A stretch of DNA of 64,000 nucleotides from Caulobacter sp. (GTDB taxonomy: Bacteria > Pseudomonadota > Alphaproteobacteria > Caulobacterales > Caulobacteraceae). Position numbers and translations under genes: made by a program. Positions within the stretch are counted from its first letter, which is position 1. Each line of letters starts with the position of its first letter. This document shows, piece by piece, positions 54,182 through 62,709 of the stretch. The DNA lies in the NCBI GenBank assembly GCA_016125585.1, contig WGLL01000009.1, positions 1 to 64,000 of the forward strand. Direction: 5' to 3'. Below the pieces are notes generated by a model. The model did not search any database and was not told the origin of the DNA. It saw only the letters and a list, made by a program, of their open reading frames with translations.

Positions 54182-55658
54182 GCGCCTCGGCCCCCTGGCG
54201 CGTCACCCGCAGCAGTTCCTCGACGGTCGTTGTTCCCTCGGCCACCAGCGCGCGGGCCGCCACGGTCATGTCGCCGCCCTGGTCGCGACCGATCGCGGCG
54301 ATGGCCTGTTCGTCGGCGCCGTTGGCGATCATGCCGCGCACCGCGTCATCGATCCGGATGGCCTCATAGACCCCGACCCGGCCGACATAGCCGGTCTGGT
54401 TGCAGGCGGGGCACCCCCGGGCGCGCCACACCGTCTGCCCCTCGGCCAGTCCCGCCAGCCGGGCGGCGGCGGCGTCGGCGGCGACCGGCTCGCGACATTG
54501 CGGACAGAGCCGGCGGACCAGCCGCTGGGCCAGCACCATCCGCAGGGTCGAGGCCAGCAGGAAGGGCTCGACCCCCATGTCCCGCAAGCGCGTCACCGCG
54601 CCGGCGGCGTCGTTGGTGTGGACCGTGGACAGCACCAGATGGCCGGTCAGGCTGGCCTGGACCGCGATCTGGGCGGTCTCGCTGTCGCGGATCTCGCCGA
54701 CCATCACCACGTCGGGGTCCTGGCGCAGAATGGCCCGCAGGCCGGCGGCGAAGGTCATGCCGACCCGGGTGTTGACCTGGGTCTGGCCGACGCCGTGGAT
54801 GGCGTATTCGACCGGGTCCTCGATGGTCAGGATGTTGCGGGTCTGGTCGTTGAGCAGGCCAAGCCCGCCATAGAGGGTGGTGGTCTTGCCCGAGCCGGTC
54901 GGGCCGGTGACCAGGATGATGCCGTGCGGCTCGCGCACCGCCGCCTCGAACTGGCGCAGCAGGGCCGGGGCCATGCCCAGCTCCTCCAGCCGAAGCCCGG
55001 CCTGGTCCTTGTCGAGGATCCGCAGCACCACCCGCTCGCCGACCCGCGCCGGCAGGGTCGAGACCCGCACGTCCAGCGCCTTGCCGCCCAGGGTCAGGGA
55101 GATGCGGCCGTCCTGCGGCAGCCGCTTCTCGGCGATGTCCAGCCGGGCCATGACCTTGATCCGCGAGACCAGCAGCGGCGCGATCCGCTGCGGCAGGCTC
55201 AGCATCTCGCGCAGCACCCCGTCGATGCGGAACCGCACGGTGACCGACTGCTCATAGGGCTCGACATGGATGTCGGAGGCGCCCAGCCTGGCGGCCTCGG
55301 CGATCAGGCCGTTGATCAGCCGGATCACCGGCGCCTCGTCCTGCGGGTCCAGCAGGTCGGCGGTGGCCGGCAGGTCGTCCAGCAGTCCGTCCAGGCCGCC
55401 CGCCATCTCGACGCTGTCGGCGCTCGAGGCGGCCAGGCCCTCGCCGGCATAGACTTCCGAAAACCGCCGCTCGAAGGCAGGGATCGCCAGGGTCTCGATG
55501 GCCAGCGGCCGGCCCAGCACCCGCCGCGCCTCGACCAGGGCGGCCGGATCAGCCCCCTCGCGCAGGGCCACCCGGGCGGTGTCGCCAAGCTCGAGCAGCA
55601 GGACGCCCGCGCGCTTGGCGAAGCCGTAGTTCAGGGCGGGTTCGGCCAGGGTGGTCAT
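54168..55658 (-). CDS. gspE: Type II secretion system assembly ATPase GspE
   Basis: A 496-residue secretion ATPase. N-terminal GspE domains are followed by ASDIHVEPYEQSVTVRFRID, Walker A GPTGSGKTTTLYGGL near residue 255, Asp box DPVEYAIHGVGQTQVN, Walker B ILRQDPDVVMVGEIRD and the His box TGHLVLSTVHTNDA. The metal-binding C-domain has two CxxC knuckles (LCPQC and GCPAC), as in functional GspE. It powers pseudopilus assembly. Confidence 0.95.
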   Translation of the reverse strand: MTTLAEPALNYGFAKRAGVLLLELGDTARVALREGADPAALVEARRVLGRPLAIETLAIPAFERRFSEVYAGEGLAASSADSVEMAGGLDGLLDDLPATADLLDPQDEAPVIRLINGLIAEAARLGASDIHVEPYEQSVTVRFRIDGVLREMLSLPQRIAPLLVSRIKVMARLDIAEKRLPQDGRISLTLGGKALDVRVSTLPARVGERVVLRILDKDQAGLRLEELGMAPALLRQFEAAVREPHGIILVTGPTGSGKTTTLYGGLGLLNDQTRNILTIEDPVEYAIHGVGQTQVNTRVGMTFAAGLRAILRQDPDVVMVGEIRDSETAQIAVQASLTGHLVLSTVHTNDAAGAVTRLRDMGVEPFLLASTLRMVLAQRLVRRLCPQCREPVAADAAAARLAGLAEGQTVWRARGCPACNQTGYVGRVGVYEAIRIDDAVRGMIANGADEQAIAAIGRDQGGDMTVAARALVAEGTTTVEELLRVTRQGAEAHGGV

Positions 55659-57679
55659 GGATTGGCCGGCGGCGGGGCCGCCGCGGCGGGCGGCAGCGGC
55701 GGGGGAACGGTCGGCGGGTTGGCGCGCAGGTAGTCCAGCACCAACGCGTCCAGGTCGTTGCTTCCGTCCTTGCGGTTCAGCGCCGGATCCTGCCGCAGCA
55801 GTTCATAGCGCGGGCCGGTCACCGCCTGGGCCTCTTCGGCGCTGCGGATGATCCGGGGGCGCAGGAAGATCATCAGATTGGTGCGCTTGCCCTCGCGGGC
55901 CCGGCTCTTGAACAGCTCGCCCAGCCCGGGGATGTCGCTGAGGATGGGGGTGCGCTCCAGGCTGATCTTCTCGTCCTGCTGCAGCAGTCCGCCCAGCACG
56001 ACGATGGCGCCGTCATCGACCACGGCGGTGGTCTCGATCACCCGCTTGTTCAGCACCAGTTCCGGCGAATTGGTGGTCACCGTCCCGGCGATGGCCGAGA
56101 CCTCCTGGCGCAGATGCAGGGTGATGCCGCCGCCGGCGTTGATCTGCGGCGTCACGGTCAGGCGGATGCCGACATCCTGGCGCTGGATGGTCCGGAAGGG
56201 ATTGCTGTTGGCGTTGCCCAGCACCTCGCCGGTGGTGATCGGCACTTCCTGGCCGACAAGGATGCTGGCCTCGCGGTTGTCGAGGGTCAGGATCGACGGC
56301 GTCGACAGCAGCTTCGACGAGCCGTCCTCGCGCACGGCGTTGATGATGAAGCCGAACAGGGTGTCGCCGCTGAGCGTGCCGGTGACCGCGCCGAGGGCGC
56401 CGTTCGACCCCAGCAGCGAGCTGATCGCCGAGTCCCTGAGAGAGGCCAGCAGGGCGGAATCCTCGGGCAGGTTGTTCTGGCCGACGATGGCCCCGGTCAG
56501 GGCCAGGATGTTGGGTCCGGTGTTGGAATAGTTGGTCGCCGCGAACGGCACCGTGCCCTTGCCGCTGCCGAGGATGGTCTGCACGCCCAGACGCTGGGCG
56601 GTGTCGTCGGACACCTCGACCACGATGGCCTCGACCAGCACCTGCTCGCGCCGCACGTCCAGCTGGCGGATGACCTCGGCCAGCATCCGCTGGGTCTCCG
56701 GCGGGGCGTTGATGATCAGGGCGTTGGCGCCGGGATAGCGGGCGATGGTGGCCTTCTGGCCGGCGGCGCCGGCCTGGGCCGGTTCGGCCTCGGCGGTCTG
56801 GCCGCCGGCGCCGCTCGTCGGCCGGCTCGGCGTCTGGCCGACCAGCTGCTGCAGCACCGGCAGCATCTCCTCGGCATTGGCGTGGCGCAGGAAGATGACC
56901 TGGACATCGGCCTTCGACTGGGCGCGGCGGTCGAGGTCGGCGATGATCGGCACAAGGCGCTGGATGGCGTCGGGATCGCCGCGCAGCATGATCGAGTTGC
57001 TGCTGTCGACCGGCACGATCGACACCGCCCCCCGCGCGCCCTTGCCGTCGGCGCCGGGCAGGGCGGTCAGGTCGGAGAGCACCGCGGCGATCTCCCGGGC
57101 CGAGCTGTATTGCAGGGTCACGGTCTGTACCGAGGCCCGGTCCTGGTCGATCTGGCCGATCAGGCCCCGGATGCGCCGCACATTGTCGGCGTAGTCGGCG
57201 ACCACCACGGTATTGCCGCGCGGATTGGCGGTCACCACGCCCTGGGGACCGACCAGCGGCTTGAGCATCTCGGCGGCCGAGGCGGCGTCAACGGTCCGCA
57301 GGCGGAAGACTTCGGTGACAAAGCCGTTGCGGGCGCTGGTCGGCTGCCGGGCGGCGTTCTCCGCCGGCTCGATGCGGTAGGTCGAGGGCCCGGTCGGGAT
57401 GGCCACATAGTTGTTGGCCCGCAGGGTGGCCAGAAACACCTCGAACAGCTCGGACTTGTTCAGCGGCCCGTCGCTGGCCACCGTCACCGTGCCCTTGACC
57501 CGGGGATCGACGATGAAGGTCATGCCGGTGCTGCGGGCGACGTCCTGGATGAAGGCGCGGATGTCGGCATCCTGCACGTTCAGCACCTGGGTCTGGGCCA
57601 GGGCCGGCGCGGTTGCGCCCGACGACAGGCCGGAAGCGATCACCGCCGCCAGCGCCAGGGTCCGGAGGGTCTTTCTCAC
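55655..57679 (-). CDS. gspD: Type II secretion system secretin GspD
   Basis: A 674-residue outer-membrane secretin. A signal peptide (1-28) is followed by N0 (NVQDADIRAFIQDVARSTGM), N1-N3 domains (FRLRTVDAASAAEMLKPLVG and AEMLPVLQQLVG) and the secretin core VPITTGEV and VGIRLTVTPQIN with a C-terminal S-domain-like tail. A Gly/Ala/Glu-rich insertion interrupts N3 near residue 285. The start is GTG 57679, preceded by AAGGA. It forms the outer-membrane exit channel. Confidence 0.94.
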   Translation of the reverse strand: MRKTLRTLALAAVIASGLSSGATAPALAQTQVLNVQDADIRAFIQDVARSTGMTFIVDPRVKGTVTVASDGPLNKSELFEVFLATLRANNYVAIPTGPSTYRIEPAENAARQPTSARNGFVTEVFRLRTVDAASAAEMLKPLVGPQGVVTANPRGNTVVVADYADNVRRIRGLIGQIDQDRASVQTVTLQYSSAREIAAVLSDLTALPGADGKGARGAVSIVPVDSSNSIMLRGDPDAIQRLVPIIADLDRRAQSKADVQVIFLRHANAEEMLPVLQQLVGQTPSRPTSGAGGQTAEAEPAQAGAAGQKATIARYPGANALIINAPPETQRMLAEVIRQLDVRREQVLVEAIVVEVSDDTAQRLGVQTILGSGKGTVPFAATNYSNTGPNILALTGAIVGQNNLPEDSALLASLRDSAISSLLGSNGALGAVTGTLSGDTLFGFIINAVREDGSSKLLSTPSILTLDNREASILVGQEVPITTGEVLGNANSNPFRTIQRQDVGIRLTVTPQINAGGGITLHLRQEVSAIAGTVTTNSPELVLNKRVIETTAVVDDGAIVVLGGLLQQDEKISLERTPILSDIPGLGELFKSRAREGKRTNLMIFLRPRIIRSAEEAQAVTGPRYELLRQDPALNRKDGSNDLDALVLDYLRANPPTVPPPLPPAAAAPPPANP

Positions 57680-57691
57680 GGGCGATGATCC

Positions 57692-58129
57692 TTACTGCGG
57701 GGCATTGGGAAAGGTCAGGCTGGACGGGACGCCGCCCCGGACCAGGACGACGTGGTCGCTCTCGACGGCCTTCAGCACCACGCCGGGCGCCACGGTCTCG
57801 CCGACCAGATAGGAGGCCTGGCGCCCGTCAGCCGTTCCGATGATGGCCGAGCCGGCCCCGGCGCCGGCCGCCCGCACGCCATAGAGGCGCAGGCCGTCGC
57901 CGCTGGTCGCGCCCGTCGGGCCCTCGGCGCCGAGAAACGGGTTGAAACGGGTCAGGATGGTCAGGTCGTCCTGGTTCTGGAGGACCGCCGCCGGCGGCGG
58001 GGGAAGGGCGGGGGTGGCGATGGCCCAGATCAGGCGCGCCGCCTGCGCCGACAGCGCCAGGACGAGCAGCACCTCGACGAGGCCGCGGGCCCCGTCTGGA
58101 CGCCATCCGCCCGTGGTGAGGCGCTGCAT
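57692..58129 (-). CDS. gspC: Type II secretion system protein C (short form)
   Basis: A 145-residue bitopic protein from ATG 58129. One membrane helix (VEVLLVLALSAQAARLIWAI) precedes a Pro-rich linker and the homology region: FNPFLGAEG, LRLYGVRAAGAGAGSAIIGT, RQASYLVGETVAPGVVLKAV and a final strand. It lacks the C-terminal PDZ or coiled-coil domain that many GspC proteins have. It connects the inner-membrane platform to the GspD N0 domain. The frame stays open to a GTG at 58165, a possible longer start; neither start has a convincing ribosome site. It is the first gene of the operon. Confidence 0.82.
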   Translation of the reverse strand: MQRLTTGGWRPDGARGLVEVLLVLALSAQAARLIWAIATPALPPPPAAVLQNQDDLTILTRFNPFLGAEGPTGATSGDGLRLYGVRAAGAGAGSAIIGTADGRQASYLVGETVAPGVVLKAVESDHVVLVRGGVPSSLTFPNAPQ

Positions 58130-58230
58130 GAACGACAAAAGATTTCCCCGATGCGACCCTGTCACGTCGGACCGGTTAGACGCGCGATGCCGCAGGAAGG
58201 TGAAGCTTCGATGACGCTAAAATGACAAAC

Positions 58231-58257
58231 GCTCCCCACCCGGATCGAGTGGGGAGC
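58231..58257 (-). terminator. Terminator of the TonB-receptor gene upstream of the T2SS operon
   Basis: A perfect 9-bp stem GCTCCCCAC (58231-58239) / GTGGGGAGC (58249-58257) with a 9-base loop, 44 bp after the receptor stop. On the minus strand the sequence continues GTTTGTCATTTT, a moderate T-rich tail. It separates the receptor gene from gspC, so gspC probably has its own promoter in the 100 bp that follow. Confidence 0.75.
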
Positions 58258-58301
58258 GCTCGATTGCGTTCCGGCCAGGAGGAGGCCGGACCGGGCAGGC
58301 G

Positions 58302-60947
58302 TCAGAACTTCGCCGTCAGGCTGAAGGAGAAGCTGCGGCCCAGATCATAGGTGTTGGTGTCTACGCGACCGCCACCCTGGCTCTGGTATTCCTCGAAGTT
58401 CTCGTCGAGCAGGTTGCGAGCCTCGAAACCGAACTCGAGGTCGTGACCCATCACCTCGAAGCCCTTGCGGTAGGTGAAGTCCACCGTCACGCCGGGATCC
58501 TGCACCAGGTCCGGGAAGCCGGTGCGGCCGCGGGCGGCGATCCGCTTGCTGACATAGCCGACCAGGAGGGTCGCCTGGGACTTGGCGTTGTCGTCTTCCC
58601 AGCCGAACTGGATGTTGGCCAGGTCCTTCGACTGACCCTGCAGCTGGTCGCCGTCCTGCACATAGTCCGTCGCCGGACGGGGCGCGCCCAGCCCGGACAG
58701 CGGATAGACGGAGTCGCCGGAGCCGACCTTCACCTCGGAGTGGGTCCAGGTGTAGTTGGCCGAGATCAGCCAGCGCTTGTCGGCGAACCACTGGGCTTCG
58801 AGCGGAATGTCGAAGTAGACCTTGGTATCGATCTCGAGGCCGTAGAGCACCGCCTTGGGCGCGTTCAGGAAGGTGGTCTGCAGGTTGGAGCCGCCCTCGT
58901 TGACGATGGTCTCAACCGGCTTGTCCAGGTCCTTGTAGAAGGCGCCGACGGTGAACGACTGGCCGCGGTCGAAGTACCACTCATAGCGGGCGTCGAGATT
59001 GAGGATCTCGGTGTCCACCAGATAGGGGTTGCCGATGTAGAGCCGGTCGCTGTCGGGATCCAGATAGGTCTGGGGCGCCAGTTCACGAAACTGCGGGCGG
59101 GCGATGGTCTTGGAGGCCCCGAACCGCAGTTGCATGTCCTCGTAGAAGTTCCAGGTCACCGTCGCGGCCGGCAGCCAGTAGCTGTTTTCCAGCGGCGGAG
59201 CCGCCGCCAGGGGGCCGCTGAAGATGTCGATCGGGGTGACGCTCTGGGTGGCGTCCTCGTAGCGCACCCCGACGGCGACGCGCACCAGCGGGATCACCTC
59301 GGCATCGACCTGGAACCAGCCGGCGCGGGTTTCCAGCGCGGCCTTGTAGGCCGAGGCCCCGTCGCCGCCCGTGGTTTCCCGCAGGGTGAACAGGTTGGGA
59401 CCGATGTTGTAGTCCGACAGCAGGTAGTCGACCCGGCTGTCCTGAACGTCCAGGGGAATGGCGTTGTTCAGGGCCAGGAAGCGGAACTCGCGCTGGATGG
59501 CCTGGCGGTTGTTGTCCATCCAGGCGACGCCGCCGCTGAAGATGATGTCGCGGGTGTCCGACAGCGGCAGGGCGTAGGTGCCGTCGACGCCGAAGCTGGC
59601 GACCTTGTCCTCGACCTCGCCGAAGCGGGTGTAGTTCTGCTCGGACGAGCCGTTGTGATAGAAGGTGCCGCCGGTGAACTGGTGGGTCTTCGGATCGAAG
59701 GCGCCGCCATCCAGTCGGTAGCGGATGCTCTTCTCATAGGGCGAGTTGCGCGAGGTCTTGGCGAAGGCGCCGCGCCAGTCGACCTTGAAGTCGCCGAACT
59801 CGGACGTCCCGGCCAGCTGGGTGTTGAACAGGCTGCGCTCGAACCAGTTTGTGTAGTCGTCGCGCACCAGACCGGCGCCGGGGGCGTCGGCGTCAAAGCC
59901 CTGGCGGATACGGGCTTCCTTCAGGGTCGAGTGGATATAGAGGTTGGTCCACTTGACCGTGTGGTCGCCGTTGAGGGACTCGTAGGACAGGCCCACCAGG
60001 CCGTTCAACACCGCCTCGTTCTTGGTCGAATTGAACCCGTAGTCGGAATTGACGCTGATCACGCCGGCCTGGACGATGCCGTCCTGCTGCACGCCGTTGC
60101 GGTTGTGCCAGCTGTTCTTGAAGCCCAGCACGCCGACCACGCCGAACACGCCGACGCCGGTGTCAAAGGAACGGCCCGTCGAGACGTCCACGCCCAGGTT
60201 CGGATCCAGCTGGTTCTTCTTCTGGATCAGATTGAGCGGCGCATTGACGAACTGGCGGCCGATCAGCTGCAGCTGGTAGTCGGTGTAGTTGGCCTCGCTG
60301 ACGCGCAGGCGGTCCGGCGCGATCTTCTGCAGCAGCTTGGGCAGGTCGCGGGTGCCGTCGTCATAGCCGAAATAGTCATAGTCGGAACCGTAGTAGGTGA
60401 TCCCGTTCTTGAAGGTGGTCTCGCTGTTGCCGCTGGTGCTGACGCCGATGCTGAAGAACGGCTCGTCAGGGGTGCCGATCGTCTGCAGGTCGATGACGCC
60501 GCCGCCGAACTCGCCGGGATATTTCGGCGAATAGGTCTTCTGGACCGTGGTCCCGGCCAGGATGCTGGCGGGGAACAGGTCCAGGGGCACGACCCGTTGC
60601 AGGGGCTCGGGCGAGGGCAGGGGGGAGCCGTTGAGCAGGGCCGAGCTGTAGCGCTCGCCCAGGCCGCGGACGTAGACGAACTTGCCGCTGACCAGCGACA
60701 GGCCGGTCAGCCGGACCAGGGCCTCGGCGGCGTTGTCGTCGCCCTGACGCTTGAGGTCTTCGGGCTGCAGGAAGGTGGCGACTTCGCTGGTCTCGCGCAT
60801 CGGCTCGGGGATGTTGCGCCCGAGAACGACGATTTCCTCGACTTCAGCCTCGGGAGGCGCGGCCTCCTGGGCGAAGGCGAGGCCAGGCGCCGTGAGCGCC
60901 GTGGTCGCCAGCAGCAGACCGCTGAGGGTCAGGGAGAACTTCGACAT
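58302..60947 (-). CDS. TonB-dependent outer-membrane receptor linked to the T2SS operon
   Basis: An 881-residue receptor. The signal peptide is 1-26 (GLAFA). A TonB-box-like VEEIVVLGRNIPEPMRETSE leads into the plug, with VYVRGLGERYSSALLNG and SPEPLQRVVPLDLFPASILA, then GEFGGGVIDLQT. The barrel ends RSFSFSLTAKF with a C-terminal Phe. The RGLGERYSS / PLDLFP type of plug is shared by receptors that occur beside secreted-lipoprotein genes in Caulobacter-like genomes. It lies downstream of the lipoprotein gene (72-bp gap), probably co-transcribed. Confidence 0.92.
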   Translation of the reverse strand: MSKFSLTLSGLLLATTALTAPGLAFAQEAAPPEAEVEEIVVLGRNIPEPMRETSEVATFLQPEDLKRQGDDNAAEALVRLTGLSLVSGKFVYVRGLGERYSSALLNGSPLPSPEPLQRVVPLDLFPASILAGTTVQKTYSPKYPGEFGGGVIDLQTIGTPDEPFFSIGVSTSGNSETTFKNGITYYGSDYDYFGYDDGTRDLPKLLQKIAPDRLRVSEANYTDYQLQLIGRQFVNAPLNLIQKKNQLDPNLGVDVSTGRSFDTGVGVFGVVGVLGFKNSWHNRNGVQQDGIVQAGVISVNSDYGFNSTKNEAVLNGLVGLSYESLNGDHTVKWTNLYIHSTLKEARIRQGFDADAPGAGLVRDDYTNWFERSLFNTQLAGTSEFGDFKVDWRGAFAKTSRNSPYEKSIRYRLDGGAFDPKTHQFTGGTFYHNGSSEQNYTRFGEVEDKVASFGVDGTYALPLSDTRDIIFSGGVAWMDNNRQAIQREFRFLALNNAIPLDVQDSRVDYLLSDYNIGPNLFTLRETTGGDGASAYKAALETRAGWFQVDAEVIPLVRVAVGVRYEDATQSVTPIDIFSGPLAAAPPLENSYWLPAATVTWNFYEDMQLRFGASKTIARPQFRELAPQTYLDPDSDRLYIGNPYLVDTEILNLDARYEWYFDRGQSFTVGAFYKDLDKPVETIVNEGGSNLQTTFLNAPKAVLYGLEIDTKVYFDIPLEAQWFADKRWLISANYTWTHSEVKVGSGDSVYPLSGLGAPRPATDYVQDGDQLQGQSKDLANIQFGWEDDNAKSQATLLVGYVSKRIAARGRTGFPDLVQDPGVTVDFTYRKGFEVMGHDLEFGFEARNLLDENFEEYQSQGGGRVDTNTYDLGRSFSFSLTAKF

Positions 60948-61019
60948 GAGTTTTGCCTTGAATTGGAACCGCGGGATGGCGTTGGGCGGCGGAGATCGCT
61001 CCGCCGCCCTTTGCCGACG

Positions 61020-62501
61020 TCAGCAGGAGGGGCTGCCCACCAGGCCGCAGGTCCAGCCGGAGTACCAGGTGTCCGTGCCGTCCCGCACCGCGCCGATCTT
61101 GCTCGGCACGCCGAAGAAGCCCGGGTTCAGCGCGGTCGGGTCCGTCACCGTGACGCCGTTCTCGTTGGCGCCGTTGATGAAGCCGCCGGTCAGGCTGCTG
61201 GTCCCGGTCGAGACGTTGTTGTTGGAACCGGGTCCGAAGATGGCCGAGGTGGCCGCGGCGTTGACGTTGGCGTCGTCCTCGAAGGGCTTGGCGCAGCTCA
61301 TGAACACCGAGCGGAAGGTGGCCGTGGTGGCCGCATCGTCGATGTCGAGGCAGGCGCCGGCCGAACCGGTCTTGGTCACCACGCCGTTGTAGAGCTTGTA
61401 GTCGGTGCCGGTGTTCAGGACGATCGCCGAGCTGGAGCTGTCACGCGACATGAAGGTGAAGTTGGAGATCTTCGGGCTGGACCGGGGGTTGCCCGTGGCA
61501 AGGGACTTCATCGAGGCTTCGATGATCCGGTCGCCGCCGTTGGCGCGCTGGACGGCCAGCACATACTGCAGCGAGCCGCTGAAGCCTTCGTCGGTGTCGA
61601 GGCTGTCGTCGTCGTTGCCGGTCAGCACGACATACTTGAGGTTCACGTTGCCGCCGAACCATTCGATGCCGTCATCCGAGCTGTTGTGAACCTGGATGTG
61701 GTCGATGGTGGTGCCGCTGCCGACGCCGGCGAGGGTGATGCCGTTCAGTTCGTTGCCCGGCAGGATCTGGAAGCCGGAGTGCATCAGGCGGAAGTATTGC
61801 AGCACGCCGCTGTTGTCGCTGTTGCTGCTGCCGCCGTAGAGGGCGTTGGTGCCTTCCACCTGGGCTTCACAGTTGGCGCTGCCGTAGGGGACCACGCCGG
61901 GGCAGTTGGAGATGTTGGCGCGGCCGAGGATGACCAGGCCGCCCCATTGGCCGATGGAATCGACGTTGGTGGTCCCGAGGATGCTCTGCTTGCTGGTCAT
62001 GACGATCGGCGAGGTGGCCGTGCCCTGGGCGAAGATCTGCGAGCCGCGGTTGACGACGACATAGTCGAGGCCGGCCGAACCGAAGATGCGGACGCCCGGT
62101 TCGATGGTCAGGATGCCCTGGGCGGCGCCGGCGATCGGGGATGCGGGATCGCCGCCGCGGTCCTGGCCGACGTCGACCCGGCCGCTGATCGAGTAGATGG
62201 TGCCGGTGCGCAGCGGAACCACCAGGTTGCCGGTGATCAGGGGGGGCAGCTGGCAGATGCGCAGGGTGCCGCCGACCGCGGCGTCGATGGTGCCGACGTT
62301 GGCGAAGCCGGTCGGGCAATCGGCAGCCGCGCCGCCGCCGCCGCCGCCGCTTCCGCCGCCGCCGCCCGCGCCGCCGCCGCCACCGGCGCCGAAGTCGCCT
62401 TCACCGGGGGAGGCGACGCCATCGGCGCCGCCGCAGCTGGCCAGCATCAGCGAGACACTCGCCGCCGCCATCACTGTAAGAAGCTTCTTGAAGCCCGACA
62501 T
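61020..62501 (-). CDS. Glycine-linker beta-helix lipoprotein, candidate T2SS-secreted substrate
   Basis: A 493-residue lipoprotein. The lipobox is LASC near residue 22, and the next residues (GGADG) lack an Asp at +2. A Gly-rich linker (about 37-57, encoded by tandem GGC/GGT codons) leads to a large domain rich in Asn/Gly/Ser and short strands: PGVRIFGSAGLDYVVVNRG, IGQWGGLVILGRANIS, YFRLMHSGFQILPGNELNG, NSSDDGIEWFGGNVNLKYVV. This pattern suggests a right-handed parallel beta-helix. Cysteine pairs suggest disulfides. ATG 62501 has GGAG 6 bases upstream. Its position before a TonB receptor and gspC-N recalls the Caulobacter extracellular lipoprotein ElpS, which is secreted by such a system; that homology is inferred from arrangement and not tested. 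Confidence 0.82.
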   Translation of the reverse strand: MSGFKKLLTVMAAASVSLMLASCGGADGVASPGEGDFGAGGGGGAGGGGGSGGGGGGAAADCPTGFANVGTIDAAVGGTLRICQLPPLITGNLVVPLRTGTIYSISGRVDVGQDRGGDPASPIAGAAQGILTIEPGVRIFGSAGLDYVVVNRGSQIFAQGTATSPIVMTSKQSILGTTNVDSIGQWGGLVILGRANISNCPGVVPYGSANCEAQVEGTNALYGGSSNSDNSGVLQYFRLMHSGFQILPGNELNGITLAGVGSGTTIDHIQVHNSSDDGIEWFGGNVNLKYVVLTGNDDDSLDTDEGFSGSLQYVLAVQRANGGDRIIEASMKSLATGNPRSSPKISNFTFMSRDSSSSAIVLNTGTDYKLYNGVVTKTGSAGACLDIDDAATTATFRSVFMSCAKPFEDDANVNAAATSAIFGPGSNNNVSTGTSSLTGGFINGANENGVTVTDPTALNPGFFGVPSKIGAVRDGTDTWYSGWTCGLVGSPSC

Positions 62502-62537
62502 CCTGATCTCCACGTGGCAAACTGATTGCGCGCGGGG

Positions 62538-62566
62538 ATGCGAAGGCTTCCCGTGAAGCCTCGCAT
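62538..62566 (-). promoter_or_regulatory. Hairpin in the lipoprotein 5' leader
   Basis: A strong stem, ATGCGA-GGCTTC / GAAGCC-TCGCAT with one bulged A and a 4-base loop (62538-62566), ends 37 bp before the lipoprotein start. Twelve base pairs in a leader could affect mRNA stability or translation. No known regulator site could be assigned. Confidence 0.4.
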
Positions 62567-62709
62567 TTAGGATTGGACGTCCCCGCCTGCCCGGACACCG
62601 GAGTTAGCGTTACTTCGTGACGGCGGGGCCAAGGGTTTGCGACGAAACAAGGACCGTCGGGTGACGCTTCGCTTTCGGTTTTGCAGCGGTTTTGTGAAGA
62701 CCGATCCGG

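Noticed and set aside
58443-62525. 1360-residue plus-strand open frame
   Set aside because: It lies antisense to the TonB receptor and lipoprotein genes, crosses both, and is made of low-complexity Gly/Ala/Val/Arg sequence. It is a high-GC shadow.
62571-62640. Possible Pho box before the lipoprotein gene
   Set aside because: A GTCAC half-site occurs, but the second CTGTCA-like half at the required spacing does not, so phosphate control cannot be claimed from sequence.
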